This document shows positions 1 through 6,515 of a stretch of DNA of 62,152 nt, in pieces. This DNA comes from a virus. The stretch covers positions 1 to 62,152 of the IMG/VR virus record IMGVR_UViG_3300035523_000151; one strand, given 5' to 3'. A program made the translations under genes and the position numbers. The notes beneath the pieces are model-generated. The model had not been told where the DNA came from. It ran no database searches and worked only from the letters and a program-made list of their open reading frames with translations. How positions within the stretch are numbered: the first letter of the stretch is position 1; every line of letters begins with the position of its first letter.

Positions 1-1743
1 CTACTGGGCGTTGCGGGCTCCTCTCCCTGTGGCCGGGGCAAGGAGCCCCTTTTCGCGCAGCCGGTTGGCCATCCGTTTCAGCCCCATGTACGTTCGGCCC
101 AGCCGCCGGGCGATCTCCTGTTTGTCGGCCCAGGTGTAGGTCCGCTGGATGAACCGGATCTGTTTGTCGGTGAACATCGTGCCCTGGTAGTCGAGCTGGT
201 GGTACTCGGCACCGAAATACCAGCGCTCACCCAGCAGGCGGCCGGGCAACCGGACTCGATCCCCGAGCATGTCGAGGTGGACCGCCTGCCAGGTCACCGC
301 GATCCGCACTTCAAGTGCGGCGAGGACTGCCCGTTTTTCGCCGGTAGTGGTCGCCGTCTGAATGCTGCGCACGATTGTCCGGATATCACCGGCAGTCAGT
401 CGCTGGGGTACGGAGCGTTCCAGACCTGCCAGCCCCGTCTGAATCTCCGCTAGCTGCTCCGCATAGTCCCGGTTCTGCAGCCGGAACTGCTCTCGGGTGA
501 TCTCCCCGTCGTGCAGCAGCGTAAACAGTTGCCGGGTCAGGCTCTCGAGTTTTTGCCGGCGCTGCTCCAGTTCAGCCCGCTGGTGGGCGCCGTCGTTCCG
601 GGTCGGACGTTGTTCGACTGCCCTGATCAGGTCGTCCTGGCCATTGTGGCTCAAGGCGACGAGCACAGTCCAGACGGCCTCCTCCAGTTCGCCGGCGTGC
701 AGGGCCGGCATCGTGCAGCCATCCCGCAAAGTCTTCGGGTCTGCACACCAGTAATACCGGTCACTGCCGCGCCGCCCGTCGATCCAGCGCGTGGAGTGCT
801 GCGTCCACATCGGCCGGTTGCAGCAAGTGCATAGCACGTGGCCCCGGAGGAGGTGAGCGTCAACCCGGTCCAAGGCGGCGGACTTCCGGCCCTGGATGAC
901 CGTCTGTACCTGCGTCCACAGTTCGACCGGCACGATTGGCGCCCACTGACCGTCGTATACTTCTCCGTCGAAAGTGATCTGCCCGACGTAGGCCGAGTTG
1001 GTCAAGATCTTCCGGATGGTCGTTAAGGTCCATTCCTTGGCTGGATTGGCGCTGGGAATGCGCCGCTCCGTCAGGTAATCATGCACGGCCGCTATCGACC
1101 TGGTTGCTGCATAGGTCTCGTACATGGCCAGGAGGTGGCGGTGCGTCTCCGGGTCGGGCTCTAGCATGCCCTTGGCGTAGATCGTCCCGTATGGTGGCTT
1201 GCCTGGCGGGCGTTTGCCGCTTTTCGCCTTCGTGAGCCAGGTCTCCCAGATCTGCTCCGACAGCTCCTCGCTCTGATACTGGGCGAAGCTCGCCATGATG
1301 TTGCGGATTAGCCGGCCGGCCGGGGTGGATGTGTCGACCTGCTCCGTGACCGAGACAATGCCGCCGCCGCCGGCGGTCTCGACCAGGTCACAGATCTCCA
1401 GGAATTCACGTGCCCGGCGGGATAGCCGGTTGAACTTGAATACCACGACCTTGTTAATCTCGCCGCGCTTGACGGCATCCAACAGTCGCATCAGGCCCTT
1501 GCGCTTGGAGTAGTGCTGTCGGTAACCGCTTTCGTCCAGGTCGCTCTCCGTTATGACGACGTCCCAGCCCTGGGAGGCGCAATAGGACCGGGCGCGGTCC
1601 TCCTGCGTCTCCGGGCTGACAATCTCATCAGCCATGGCCCGGCCGCCGCTTGTGTGCTTTCGCTTATCCAGGCTGACCCGGACGTAGAGCCCCGCCCGGC
1701 CGTCCTGCTCCTCGGTTTGCCGGCGTTGCTGCCGCTTACCCAT
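1..1743 (-). CDS. Large serine recombinase (phage integrase)
   Basis: This 580-aa protein catalyses site-specific integration and excision of the phage. The N-terminal resolvase domain has the nucleophile motif YVRVS (Ser24), then FKFNRLSRR near residues 103-110 and the helix E region around 150-175. A recombinase domain follows (about 180-290), then a zinc ribbon with Cys305, Cys308, Cys333 and Cys343, and a charged coiled coil (about 375-440). The last ~50 residues read like an extra helix-turn-helix (KQEIARRLGRTYMGLKRMANR), not a standard part of the family. The start is the ATG at 1743 behind GGGGGAG. The stop lies at the window edge, so attP is expected just outside. Confidence 0.96.
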   Translation of the reverse strand: MGKRQQRRQTEEQDGRAGLYVRVSLDKRKHTSGGRAMADEIVSPETQEDRARSYCASQGWDVVITESDLDESGYRQHYSKRKGLMRLLDAVKRGEINKVVVFKFNRLSRRAREFLEICDLVETAGGGGIVSVTEQVDTSTPAGRLIRNIMASFAQYQSEELSEQIWETWLTKAKSGKRPPGKPPYGTIYAKGMLEPDPETHRHLLAMYETYAATRSIAAVHDYLTERRIPSANPAKEWTLTTIRKILTNSAYVGQITFDGEVYDGQWAPIVPVELWTQVQTVIQGRKSAALDRVDAHLLRGHVLCTCCNRPMWTQHSTRWIDGRRGSDRYYWCADPKTLRDGCTMPALHAGELEEAVWTVLVALSHNGQDDLIRAVEQRPTRNDGAHQRAELEQRRQKLESLTRQLFTLLHDGEITREQFRLQNRDYAEQLAEIQTGLAGLERSVPQRLTAGDIRTIVRSIQTATTTGEKRAVLAALEVRIAVTWQAVHLDMLGDRVRLPGRLLGERWYFGAEYHQLDYQGTMFTDKQIRFIQRTYTWADKQEIARRLGRTYMGLKRMANRLREKGLLAPATGRGARNAQ

Positions 1744-1777
1744 GGCGCTCCCCCTGTGGTTTGGATTGTCAAAGACT

Positions 1778-1786
1778 AGTATACCA
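1778..1786 (-). promoter_or_regulatory. Probable integrase promoter (extended -10)
   Basis: On the minus strand the sequence TGG-TATACT forms an extended -10 element about 35 bases upstream of the integrase start. No convincing -35 hexamer precedes it, which is usual for extended -10 promoters. This suggests integrase has its own promoter, separate from the XRE gene upstream. Confidence 0.4.
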
Positions 1787-1818
1787 TGGCGGCAACAGGG
1801 TAACGAATCGGAAAAGCG

Positions 1819-1845
1819 AAACCCCGCCGGGTGAGGGCGGGGTTT
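1819..1845 (-). terminator. Rho-independent terminator between XRE gene and integrase
   Basis: A perfect 10-bp stem (AAACCCCGCC / GGCGGGGTTT) with a 7-base loop lies directly behind the XRE stop codon. On the minus strand it is followed by TTTCGCTTTT. It should separate XRE transcription from integrase, and could also work rightward. Confidence 0.75.
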
Positions 1846-2072
1846 TATTCTCGATCTGGCACGTCCAGCAGCTCCGTAATCGCCACGCCGAGCACCCGGG
1901 CGTAGCTCACCAGTTCAGCGACTGACACATCCCGAATGCCGTTTTCAATCTCCGCCTGGCGCGGCTGGGTCAGCGTGCCATGCCCTCGCACTTGCATGCG
2001 GGCGACCAGTTGCTCCTGCGTCAGGTCCAGGAGCTTGCGGTAATCACGGATACGGGTTCCCAGGTTGGACAT
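1845..2072 (-). CDS. Small XRE/Cro-type transcriptional regulator
   Basis: This 75-aa protein is a single XRE helix-turn-helix domain: GTRIRDYRKLLDLTQEQLVARMQ, then a recognition helix near LTQPRQAEIENG and a closing helix. There is no oligomerisation domain, as in Cro-like proteins. The ATG at 2072 is chosen because GGGAGG lies 8-9 bases upstream; the longer reading from 2114 has no ribosome site. A promoter with a perfect palindrome in it (2129-2158) lies upstream, so autoregulation is likely. It sits beside the integrase and may control it or act as a Cro counterpart of the repressor at 3426-4094; that role is inferred. Confidence 0.85.
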   Translation of the reverse strand: MSNLGTRIRDYRKLLDLTQEQLVARMQVRGHGTLTQPRQAEIENGIRDVSVAELVSYARVLGVAITELLDVPDRE

Positions 2073-2128
2073 GGCCGGCGCCTCCCGAGTCAGAACTCGG
2101 GTCCATGTTACCAACCCAGGAGGATATG

Positions 2129-2158
2129 GATATACGATTATCGTATATTAGCTGTCAA
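2129..2158 (-). promoter_or_regulatory. XRE gene promoter with perfect 19-bp palindromic operator
   Basis: On the minus strand a consensus -35 TTGACA (2158-2153) is followed after 18 bases by TATATC (2134-2129). The bases 2130-2148 read ATATACGATTATCGTATAT, a perfect 9+1+9 palindrome filling the spacer and -10. This is the expected place for an operator of the XRE protein encoded just downstream. Confidence 0.65.
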
Positions 2159-2170
2159 TTTGCGGCGGCC

Positions 2171-2190
2171 TTGTCGAAAACGGTCGACAA
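2171..2190. promoter_or_regulatory. Inverted repeat TTGTCGA-N6-TCGACAA
   Basis: A perfect 7-bp inverted repeat with a 6-base spacer lies in the intergenic region between the small XRE gene and the TPR gene. It differs from both other operator types here. It may bind a host or phage regulator; no more can be said from sequence. Confidence 0.4.
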
Positions 2191-2320
2191 ACAGCAGACG
2201 ATAATTTCAAGCTATGGGCAGGAAATGTTTAGGCAGTCGCGGAATCTGGATAATAGTCAAACTGCGCGATGATACGGGAAACGCAAACGGCCGCCAGGGG
2301 GAGGGCGGTCAAAGTTATTA

Positions 2321-2349
2321 TTGACGGTCTATCGACAGTCCGATATGCT
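2321..2349 (+). promoter_or_regulatory. Promoter of the TPR-peptide cassette with CI-type operator
   Basis: A near-consensus sigma-A promoter: TTGACG (2321-2326), 17-base spacer, TATGCT (2344-2349). The spacer and the first bases of the -10 are occupied by TATCGACAGTCCGATA (2330-2345). The same 16-bp element occurs in the repressor and lytic promoters near 4.15 and 4.24 kb. The position relative to -35 and -10 is identical to that in the lytic promoter, so repression by the CI-like protein is a strong inference. Confidence 0.75.
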
Positions 2350-2391
2350 AACGGTGAACGATATCCGGTTATCAATAGGGGAGTAGCGCAC

Positions 2392-3249
2392 ATGTCCAGT
2401 CTAGCGGAATTGTTGTGCTCTCAGGACTATCAGCAGCGAGTCGACACATGCCTGGAGGTCTTGGACGGTCGCCGTTCGGATCTCTCGCTTCGCGATTTGT
2501 CTGCGGAGGAATCTGCGCACATCCGTTATTTTCTGGCACATGCCTACCGGCAGTTGAATCGGCCGGCAGAGGCGTTGATGGTTTGCAATGAGGCTCTCCC
2601 CGACACCGTGTCTGTTCGGTGGCGCTCCATGATGCTGGAGTGTCGCGCCATGAGTCTGTATGATCTGGGGCGCCTGGACGAGATCCCCGGAGTGGTTGCC
2701 GAAGCCGAGCGGCTGGATTTGCCGGTGACGGTGAAAGGGCACCTGCTGGGGCTCCAAGGGTGCCTGTTGAGCCGCCAATTAGATCCAGCCGCCTTTTCCA
2801 CTTTTCAGGCAGCGGAAGATTTGTTCACGGATGCCAATCACGCCTATGGCGCCTCATGGGTGCAACGATCGGCGGCGGCCCTGGCCATCAAATTGAGCGG
2901 CCTGGACCGGGCTGATGAACTATTGTGCCGGGTGACGTTCCCGATGGTACTGCCAGAGGTCAGGCTGTTGCAAGCTCAGGTTCTGTATCTGCGTGGCCTC
3001 AAGTCAGAAAGCGCCGACCTGGTCAATCAGGTTATTTCCGGTTGCTGGGGCGAGCCAGCCGTCATTGATCGTGCCCGAGCGCACTACTTGCAGGCTGTGC
3101 GATTGGCCGATAATGGTCTGCTGGTTCAGGCCAGCGAGCAGGTCTATCAGGCGTTTGAGGAGCTCCGACTGCAACAGCGTTATGAGATTGACCTGACCGA
3201 CGCGTTAAATGCGCTGCGGTTCAAAATACGAAACTGGGGGGTTGCTTGA
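2392..3249 (+). CDS. TPR-repeat peptide-receptor-like protein (Rap-like), cassette 1
   Basis: This 285-aa protein is almost wholly helical with degenerate TPR units (for example SAHIRYFLAHAYRQLNRPAEAL and RARAHYLQAVRLADNGLLVQA). No helix-turn-helix, membrane segment or catalytic motif is visible. The ATG at 2392 is preferred over an upstream in-frame start at 2269 because the promoter at 2321-2349 lies inside the longer reading and GGGGAG precedes 2392. The stop TGA is followed at once by the ATG of a secreted peptide gene (TGAATG), so the two are translationally coupled. TPR receptor plus exported pre-peptide is the hallmark of RRNPP-type quorum sensing. The lack of a DNA-binding domain fits the Rap subgroup, which acts on a partner protein. 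Function is inferred from architecture and context. Confidence 0.75.
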   Translation: MSSLAELLCSQDYQQRVDTCLEVLDGRRSDLSLRDLSAEESAHIRYFLAHAYRQLNRPAEALMVCNEALPDTVSVRWRSMMLECRAMSLYDLGRLDEIPGVVAEAERLDLPVTVKGHLLGLQGCLLSRQLDPAAFSTFQAAEDLFTDANHAYGASWVQRSAAALAIKLSGLDRADELLCRVTFPMVLPEVRLLQAQVLYLRGLKSESADLVNQVISGCWGEPAVIDRARAHYLQAVRLADNGLLVQASEQVYQAFEELRLQQRYEIDLTDALNALRFKIRNWGVA

Positions 3250-3399
3250 ATGCGTTCGAAATGGTTTGTGATGGGAATCGCGGTATTGCTGGTGGCCTTG
3301 GCAATGTTCCTGCTTCCGGGCGTCACAGGTGCATGTACCGGTTCTAGCGGCGGCTCCGATCCCTGCCCGGACAGCGTTGTAATCTGGCCGCTCAAATAA
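3250..3399 (+). CDS. Secreted signalling pre-peptide candidate, cassette 1
   Basis: A 49-codon gene starting on the base after the TPR stop codon. The product has a basic start (MRSKW), a long hydrophobic core (about residues 6-24) and a helix-breaking Pro-Gly before a probable cleavage near VTGA (residues 25-28). The exported tail is about 21 residues, has two cysteines (29 and 39) and ends in DSVVIWPLK. The site is not a good lipobox because position -3 is Thr. By analogy with Phr and AimP, the C-terminal residues would be the active signal after further proteolysis. A bidirectional terminator follows at 3416-3443. No sequence match to a named pheromone is claimed. Confidence 0.7.
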   Translation: MRSKWFVMGIAVLLVALAMFLLPGVTGACTGSSGGSDPCPDSVVIWPLK

Positions 3400-3415
3400 G
3401 CAGTAGAGCGTATAG

Positions 3416-3443
3416 AAACCCCCGGTCAATCGACCGGGGGTTT
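3416..3443. terminator. Bidirectional terminator between cassette 1 and the repressor
   Basis: A perfect 12-bp stem (AAACCCCCGGTC / GACCGGGGGTTT) with a 4-base loop lies between two convergent genes. It overlaps the last codon and stop of the repressor gene. A/T tracts on both flanks allow termination in both directions. Confidence 0.85.
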
Positions 3444-4094
3444 GCTATTGCTATTTCGTACGCCTAGCAGGACATCCATTTGCCGTTCCAAGAGTTCTGG
3501 CAGCAGTCGATTGTCAATTGCTCTGACGATGACCGCCAGGTAAGCGCCGGCCTCTGAATGTTCCAGTAGGCGTCTGAGATTTTCATCCGTGGGGCCTGGG
3601 TCGCCACGCAGCAGAAACTGCACTGGCACCTGGGCTCTTTCGTTCAGTTGGGTTAGTAGCCAAGGAGAGACATCGCTGCCGCTCAGTAGGGCGGTGATGT
3701 GTTCCTCGGTCGTTTGCAGTCGGGCGGCGATTGCCGACGCCGAGAACGCGGTAACCAACTGCTGCAAACACCAAACCGCCCGAGGGCGAGCCTCGAACTC
3801 CTGCAACTCCAGGATCTCGCCGGGCTTCAGTGTGCCAAAACGAGCACGCCAGAACCAATTCAAAGAGTCCGCCGGGCCAGCATCAGCGGGTGAATCATCG
3901 GCCGTCAAGGTGGCGAGGTCAACGCTTAATGCCCGGGCGATCTTGCTGAGAAGATCCAAACCGGGCTTGCTGACTCCGCCTTCGATTTCGCTTAGTCGCC
4001 CCTGCGAAATGCCTGCTGCTTTTGCCAAGGCGTTTTGGGATTTGAACCCCTTAACGACCCGCAAGGTGGCGATGCGTTGACCGATATTGCTCAT
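3426..4094 (-). CDS. CI-like phage repressor (XRE family)
   Basis: This 222-aa protein has an N-terminal XRE domain (IGQRIATLRVVKGFKSQNALAKAAGISQGRLSEIEGG, residues about 3-40) and a ~150-residue C-terminal helical domain without the Ser-Lys autocleavage motifs of LexA-like CI. RecA-driven self-cleavage is therefore not apparent, which leaves room for another inactivation route such as a peptide-controlled partner. The ATG at 4094 is chosen (MSNIGQRI, directly before the HTH). It is transcribed divergently from the lytic operon. Its promoter and the lytic promoter each carry the 16-bp operator, as does the TPR-peptide promoter. Confidence 0.88.
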   Translation of the reverse strand: MSNIGQRIATLRVVKGFKSQNALAKAAGISQGRLSEIEGGVSKPGLDLLSKIARALSVDLATLTADDSPADAGPADSLNWFWRARFGTLKPGEILELQEFEARPRAVWCLQQLVTAFSASAIAARLQTTEEHITALLSGSDVSPWLLTQLNERAQVPVQFLLRGDPGPTDENLRRLLEHSEAGAYLAVIVRAIDNRLLPELLERQMDVLLGVRNSNSKPPVD

Positions 4095-4123
4095 CTGGAG
4101 GCCCCCAATCGAGTGCTGAGGTG

Positions 4124-4159
4124 AGTGTAGCACATTCCAGACTTATCGACAATCAGATA
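4124..4159 (-). promoter_or_regulatory. Repressor promoter with operator over the -35
   Basis: On the minus strand TTGTCG (4152-4147), 17-base spacer, TACACT (4129-4124). The operator TATCGACAATCAGATA (4144-4159) covers the -35, so the repressor should limit its own synthesis. Confidence 0.65.
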
Positions 4160-4222
4160 GCCGCAGGAATCATTTGAGCTTGATCAATAACCACCAGGAA
4201 TCAAAAATCGGATAATAAACAG

Positions 4223-4251
4223 TTGAATTCCTATCCGAATGTCGATAAAAT
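4223..4251 (+). promoter_or_regulatory. Rightward lytic/early promoter with CI-type operator
   Basis: TTGAAT (4223-4228), 17-base spacer, TAAAAT (4246-4251). The operator at 4232-4247, TATCCGAATGTCGATA, is TATCGACATTCGGATA on the other strand, matching the consensus TATCGACA-N-TC-N-GATA. It starts 9 bases after the start of the -35 and overlaps the -10 by two bases, exactly as at 2321-2349. A degenerate copy (AATC-N8-GATA, 4199-4214) lies upstream. Confidence 0.75.
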
Positions 4252-4290
4252 GTGACTCAGAAACGGATAAGCCGGTCGGAGGTGACCCCG

Positions 4291-4482
4291 ATGCAGAATA
4301 ACCAGTTTCCGTTCCGACAGATCAACGATCTGCTGGCACAGGCCCATCAGGCCGCAGTCACCGTCGGCGATAAAGCTTTGGCTCTATCGATCCAGCGGGC
4401 ATGGGATAAGGCGGCCGATGCGGCTCGGGCGGAGGAGCAGCTGGCCGGGATCGCCCCAGATCAAGATGACCAGGCCGCCTAG
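4291..4482 (+). CDS. Hypothetical small protein, first gene of the early operon
   Basis: A 63-aa helical, acidic-tailed protein of unknown function. The ATG at 4291 has GGAGGTGA 6 bases upstream. An in-frame ATG at 4252 cannot be used because it lies within one or two bases of the -10 of the early promoter. As the first gene under the repressed promoter it is made immediately on induction. Confidence 0.7.
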   Translation: MQNNQFPFRQINDLLAQAHQAAVTVGDKALALSIQRAWDKAADAARAEEQLAGIAPDQDDQAA

Positions 4483-4494
4483 GAGGTGCCTTGC

Positions 4495-4749
4495 GTGGAG
4501 CAAGATGATCGGCTTGCCTCTCGCATCGGAGCGGCAATTCTCGGGCGCACTGTCCCGCCTGACAGCGGACAGGCCCGTTCCGCATACGATGCCGCAGGAG
4601 GTGACCCTGGTGGGACAGACATACACGATGTTGGACCTGCGCCTCGGTCTCGTGCGGCATACGCCGGAGTGGCAGGCCGAGTTCAACCGGCGGGTTATCC
4701 CGATCCTGGTCCCGGTCGTGCGCCGGGAAATGGCCCGGGTGCTCGCTGA
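4495..4749 (+). CDS. Possible small ORF overlapping the next gene
   Basis: A strong ribosome site (AGGAGGTG, 4481-4488) can only serve the GTG at 4495 at normal spacing. The first ~35 codons look natural (EQDDRLASRIGAAILGR), but after 4600 the reading is a Gly/Pro/Arg-rich shadow of the gene at 4610-4801. Either two genes truly overlap or this gene has lost its original 3' end. Confidence 0.35.
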   Translation: MEQDDRLASRIGAAILGRTVPPDSGQARSAYDAAGGDPGGTDIHDVGPAPRSRAAYAGVAGRVQPAGYPDPGPGRAPGNGPGAR

Positions 4750-4801
4750 ACGGTCCGCTCAGGCGGCTGCGGTAGCCCAACGTCCCGCAAGTGGTGAGTA
4801 A
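4610..4801 (+). CDS. Hypothetical small protein
   Basis: A 63-aa protein (MGQTYTMLDLRLGLV start) with an amphipathic helix rich in Arg, Val and Ala (NRRVIPILVPVVRREMARVL). The GTG start at 4610 is preceded at 5 bases by AGGAGGTGA. Function unknown. Confidence 0.55.
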   Translation: MGQTYTMLDLRLGLVRHTPEWQAEFNRRVIPILVPVVRREMARVLAERSAQAAAVAQRPASGE

Positions 4802-4860
4802 CCACCCGGCCCCGCCGGGTGTGGACAGGCCCCAATCAAACCCTGAGGAGGTTTTGCACC

Positions 4861-5121
4861 ATGACCCAGAACCTCGTGATCCGGTTCCCGTTCCCGCTGC
4901 GGCGGGTGGACGAAGACGCCATCGACCAGCTCCAGCGTGAGTTCCAGGAGACGGCCGCCGCCGCCCGTATCGGCCCCGAGGGTGAGCCGCAGGTGCGGAC
5001 CTCCAGTGGGGAGGTCTACAACCTGACCGCCCTGCCGAAGTTCCAGGCCCGCCGCCTGGCCCGTACCATCACCCTGCAGCCTCTGCCGCCCGCCGGAGCC
5101 ATGGCGCTCCGGGCGGCGTAG
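4861..5121 (+). CDS. Hypothetical early protein
   Basis: An 86-aa protein with no recognised family. The ATG at 4861 has TGAGGAGG upstream; an in-frame upstream start at 4819 lacks one. It lies in the early operon ahead of the recombination genes. Confidence 0.7.
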   Translation: MTQNLVIRFPFPLRRVDEDAIDQLQREFQETAAAARIGPEGEPQVRTSSGEVYNLTALPKFQARRLARTITLQPLPPAGAMALRAA

Positions 5122-5133
5122 GGGGTGGGGAGG

Positions 5134-5472
5134 ATGAACACCACCGCGAACCCCGCTCCGGTGAAACCGGCGTTCGGCCCGGCTCAGGCTCACGTTCTGG
5201 CCGCTGCGCTGGAGACGTTTGGCAAGATGCTGGATAGCGAAGTGATCCGAGCCGAGCTGTTCTATTACGGCAATTCTCGGGTGCACATGGGCAACGCCGG
5301 ATTCCGGCGGTTGTTCACCACGTACTGGCTGGAAGATCGCGGCCGTGGGTCGTATCCCTTCCAGGCATGTGCGCAGATTGGCCGCACCGTGTTCTACGCC
5401 CTGATCGAAGCCGACCAGGTACCTGAATGGCGGGCAGCAGCTTCGCCTGCACCCCAGGAGGCCACGGCATGA
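5134..5472 (+). CDS. Hypothetical early protein
   Basis: A 112-aa protein with a central aromatic region (ELFYYGNSRVHMGNAGFRRLF). Unknown function. The start could also be the GTG at 5125. Its stop overlaps the ATG of the SbcD-like gene (ATGA), showing translational coupling. Confidence 0.65.
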   Translation: MNTTANPAPVKPAFGPAQAHVLAAALETFGKMLDSEVIRAELFYYGNSRVHMGNAGFRRLFTTYWLEDRGRGSYPFQACAQIGRTVFYALIEADQVPEWRAAASPAPQEATA

Positions 5473-6515
5473 ACCTGATCTACATCACCGATACCCAGTG
5501 GCGGGGCACGTCGCCCCGCTCCCGACTGGACAACCTCCCGGCGACCCAGATCCTGAAGCTCCGCGAAACGCTGCGACTGGCCCGGGCGCACCGGGCCGCC
5601 GCCATCCTGCACGGCGGGGACCTGTTCGACCGGCCCGATACCGCCCCGGCCGTGGTGCTGGAGTACATGCAGGTTATCCGGGAAGAGGCGCCCTGCCCGA
5701 TCCTGGCCATCGCCGGGAACCATGACATCTTCGGCTACAACCCCAGTACGCTGCCGCAGACCATGCTGGGCTTGATGAACGGCGCCGGCCTGGTGCATGT
5801 GATTCAGCCCGGACACCCTCGGCTCCTGGAGCAAAACGGCCTGACCGTCCAGGTGACCGGCCAGCCGTTTCACGCCGAACTGGACCGCCGGGACCCGATG
5901 CTCGACTACATCGTCCACCCCGCCGACGACCCGTGCGACGCCCTGCACCGCCGGCAGTCCGGCACTGACTTCGCCATCCACCTGACCCACGGCATGCTCC
6001 TCGAAAAGCCCTTCCTGGATGGTGTCGCCCATACGCTGCTCTCCGATGTCTACAGCCCGGCCGTGACCCTGGCCGATGTGACATTCGGCGCTCACTATCA
6101 TCCGGGTTGGAGTCGGATTTACACCGACCGGCACGGCATGACCTGGTGCAACCCCGGCGCCCTCTCCCGGATGACCAACGACGTGAGCGACATGACCCGG
6201 CCGATTCAGGCCGTGCTGGTGACGCTCGAAAAGGGTCATACGCCCCGGCTGGAGTTCATCCCGCTGGAGTCTGCCCGGCCCGCCGACGAAGTCATCGACC
6301 GGACGATCCCGGCCGCCGAACTGGCCCGTGAGCAGGCCCAGCAGGATGTGCTGAACGGTCTCGGCGACACCAGCCGCCTGCAGGTGGTGGCCGTGGAGGC
6401 GATGCTGAACGAGATCGCCGGCAGCACCGGCGTCGCCCCGGAGGTTCGGGAAGAAGCGCTGAAACGCCTGGCCATCGCTCAGGCAGAGGCAGCGCGACGG
6501 GAGGCGGCAGCATGA
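5469..6515 (+). CDS. SbcD/Mre11-like metallophosphoesterase nuclease subunit
   Basis: This 348-aa protein is the nuclease half of an SbcCD (Mre11-Rad50, T4 gp47/46) complex, which processes DNA ends for recombination and replication. The calcineurin-type motifs are in order: ITDTQW near residue 8 (Asp8, with Gln in place of the usual His), GGDLFD, GNHDIF, a histidine in LTHGML, and GAHYHPGW. A second feature is CNPGALSRM. The ATG at 5469 is used because upstream in-frame codons lie inside the preceding gene. It overlaps the SbcC-like gene by four bases. The Asp-x-Gln variation of motif I is unusual and could alter metal binding. Confidence 0.9.
   Translation: MNLIYITDTQWRGTSPRSRLDNLPATQILKLRETLRLARAHRAAAILHGGDLFDRPDTAPAVVLEYMQVIREEAPCPILAIAGNHDIFGYNPSTLPQTMLGLMNGAGLVHVIQPGHPRLLEQNGLTVQVTGQPFHAELDRRDPMLDYIVHPADDPCDALHRRQSGTDFAIHLTHGMLLEKPFLDGVAHTLLSDVYSPAVTLADVTFGAHYHPGWSRIYTDRHGMTWCNPGALSRMTNDVSDMTRPIQAVLVTLEKGHTPRLEFIPLESARPADEVIDRTIPAAELAREQAQQDVLNGLGDTSRLQVVAVEAMLNEIAGSTGVAPEVREEALKRLAIAQAEAARREAAA

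Noticed and set aside
3334-3336. Lipoprotein reading of the first secreted peptide (Cys29)
   Set aside because: The preceding V-T-G-A does not fit a lipobox, which wants Leu or similar at -3; simple export is more likely.
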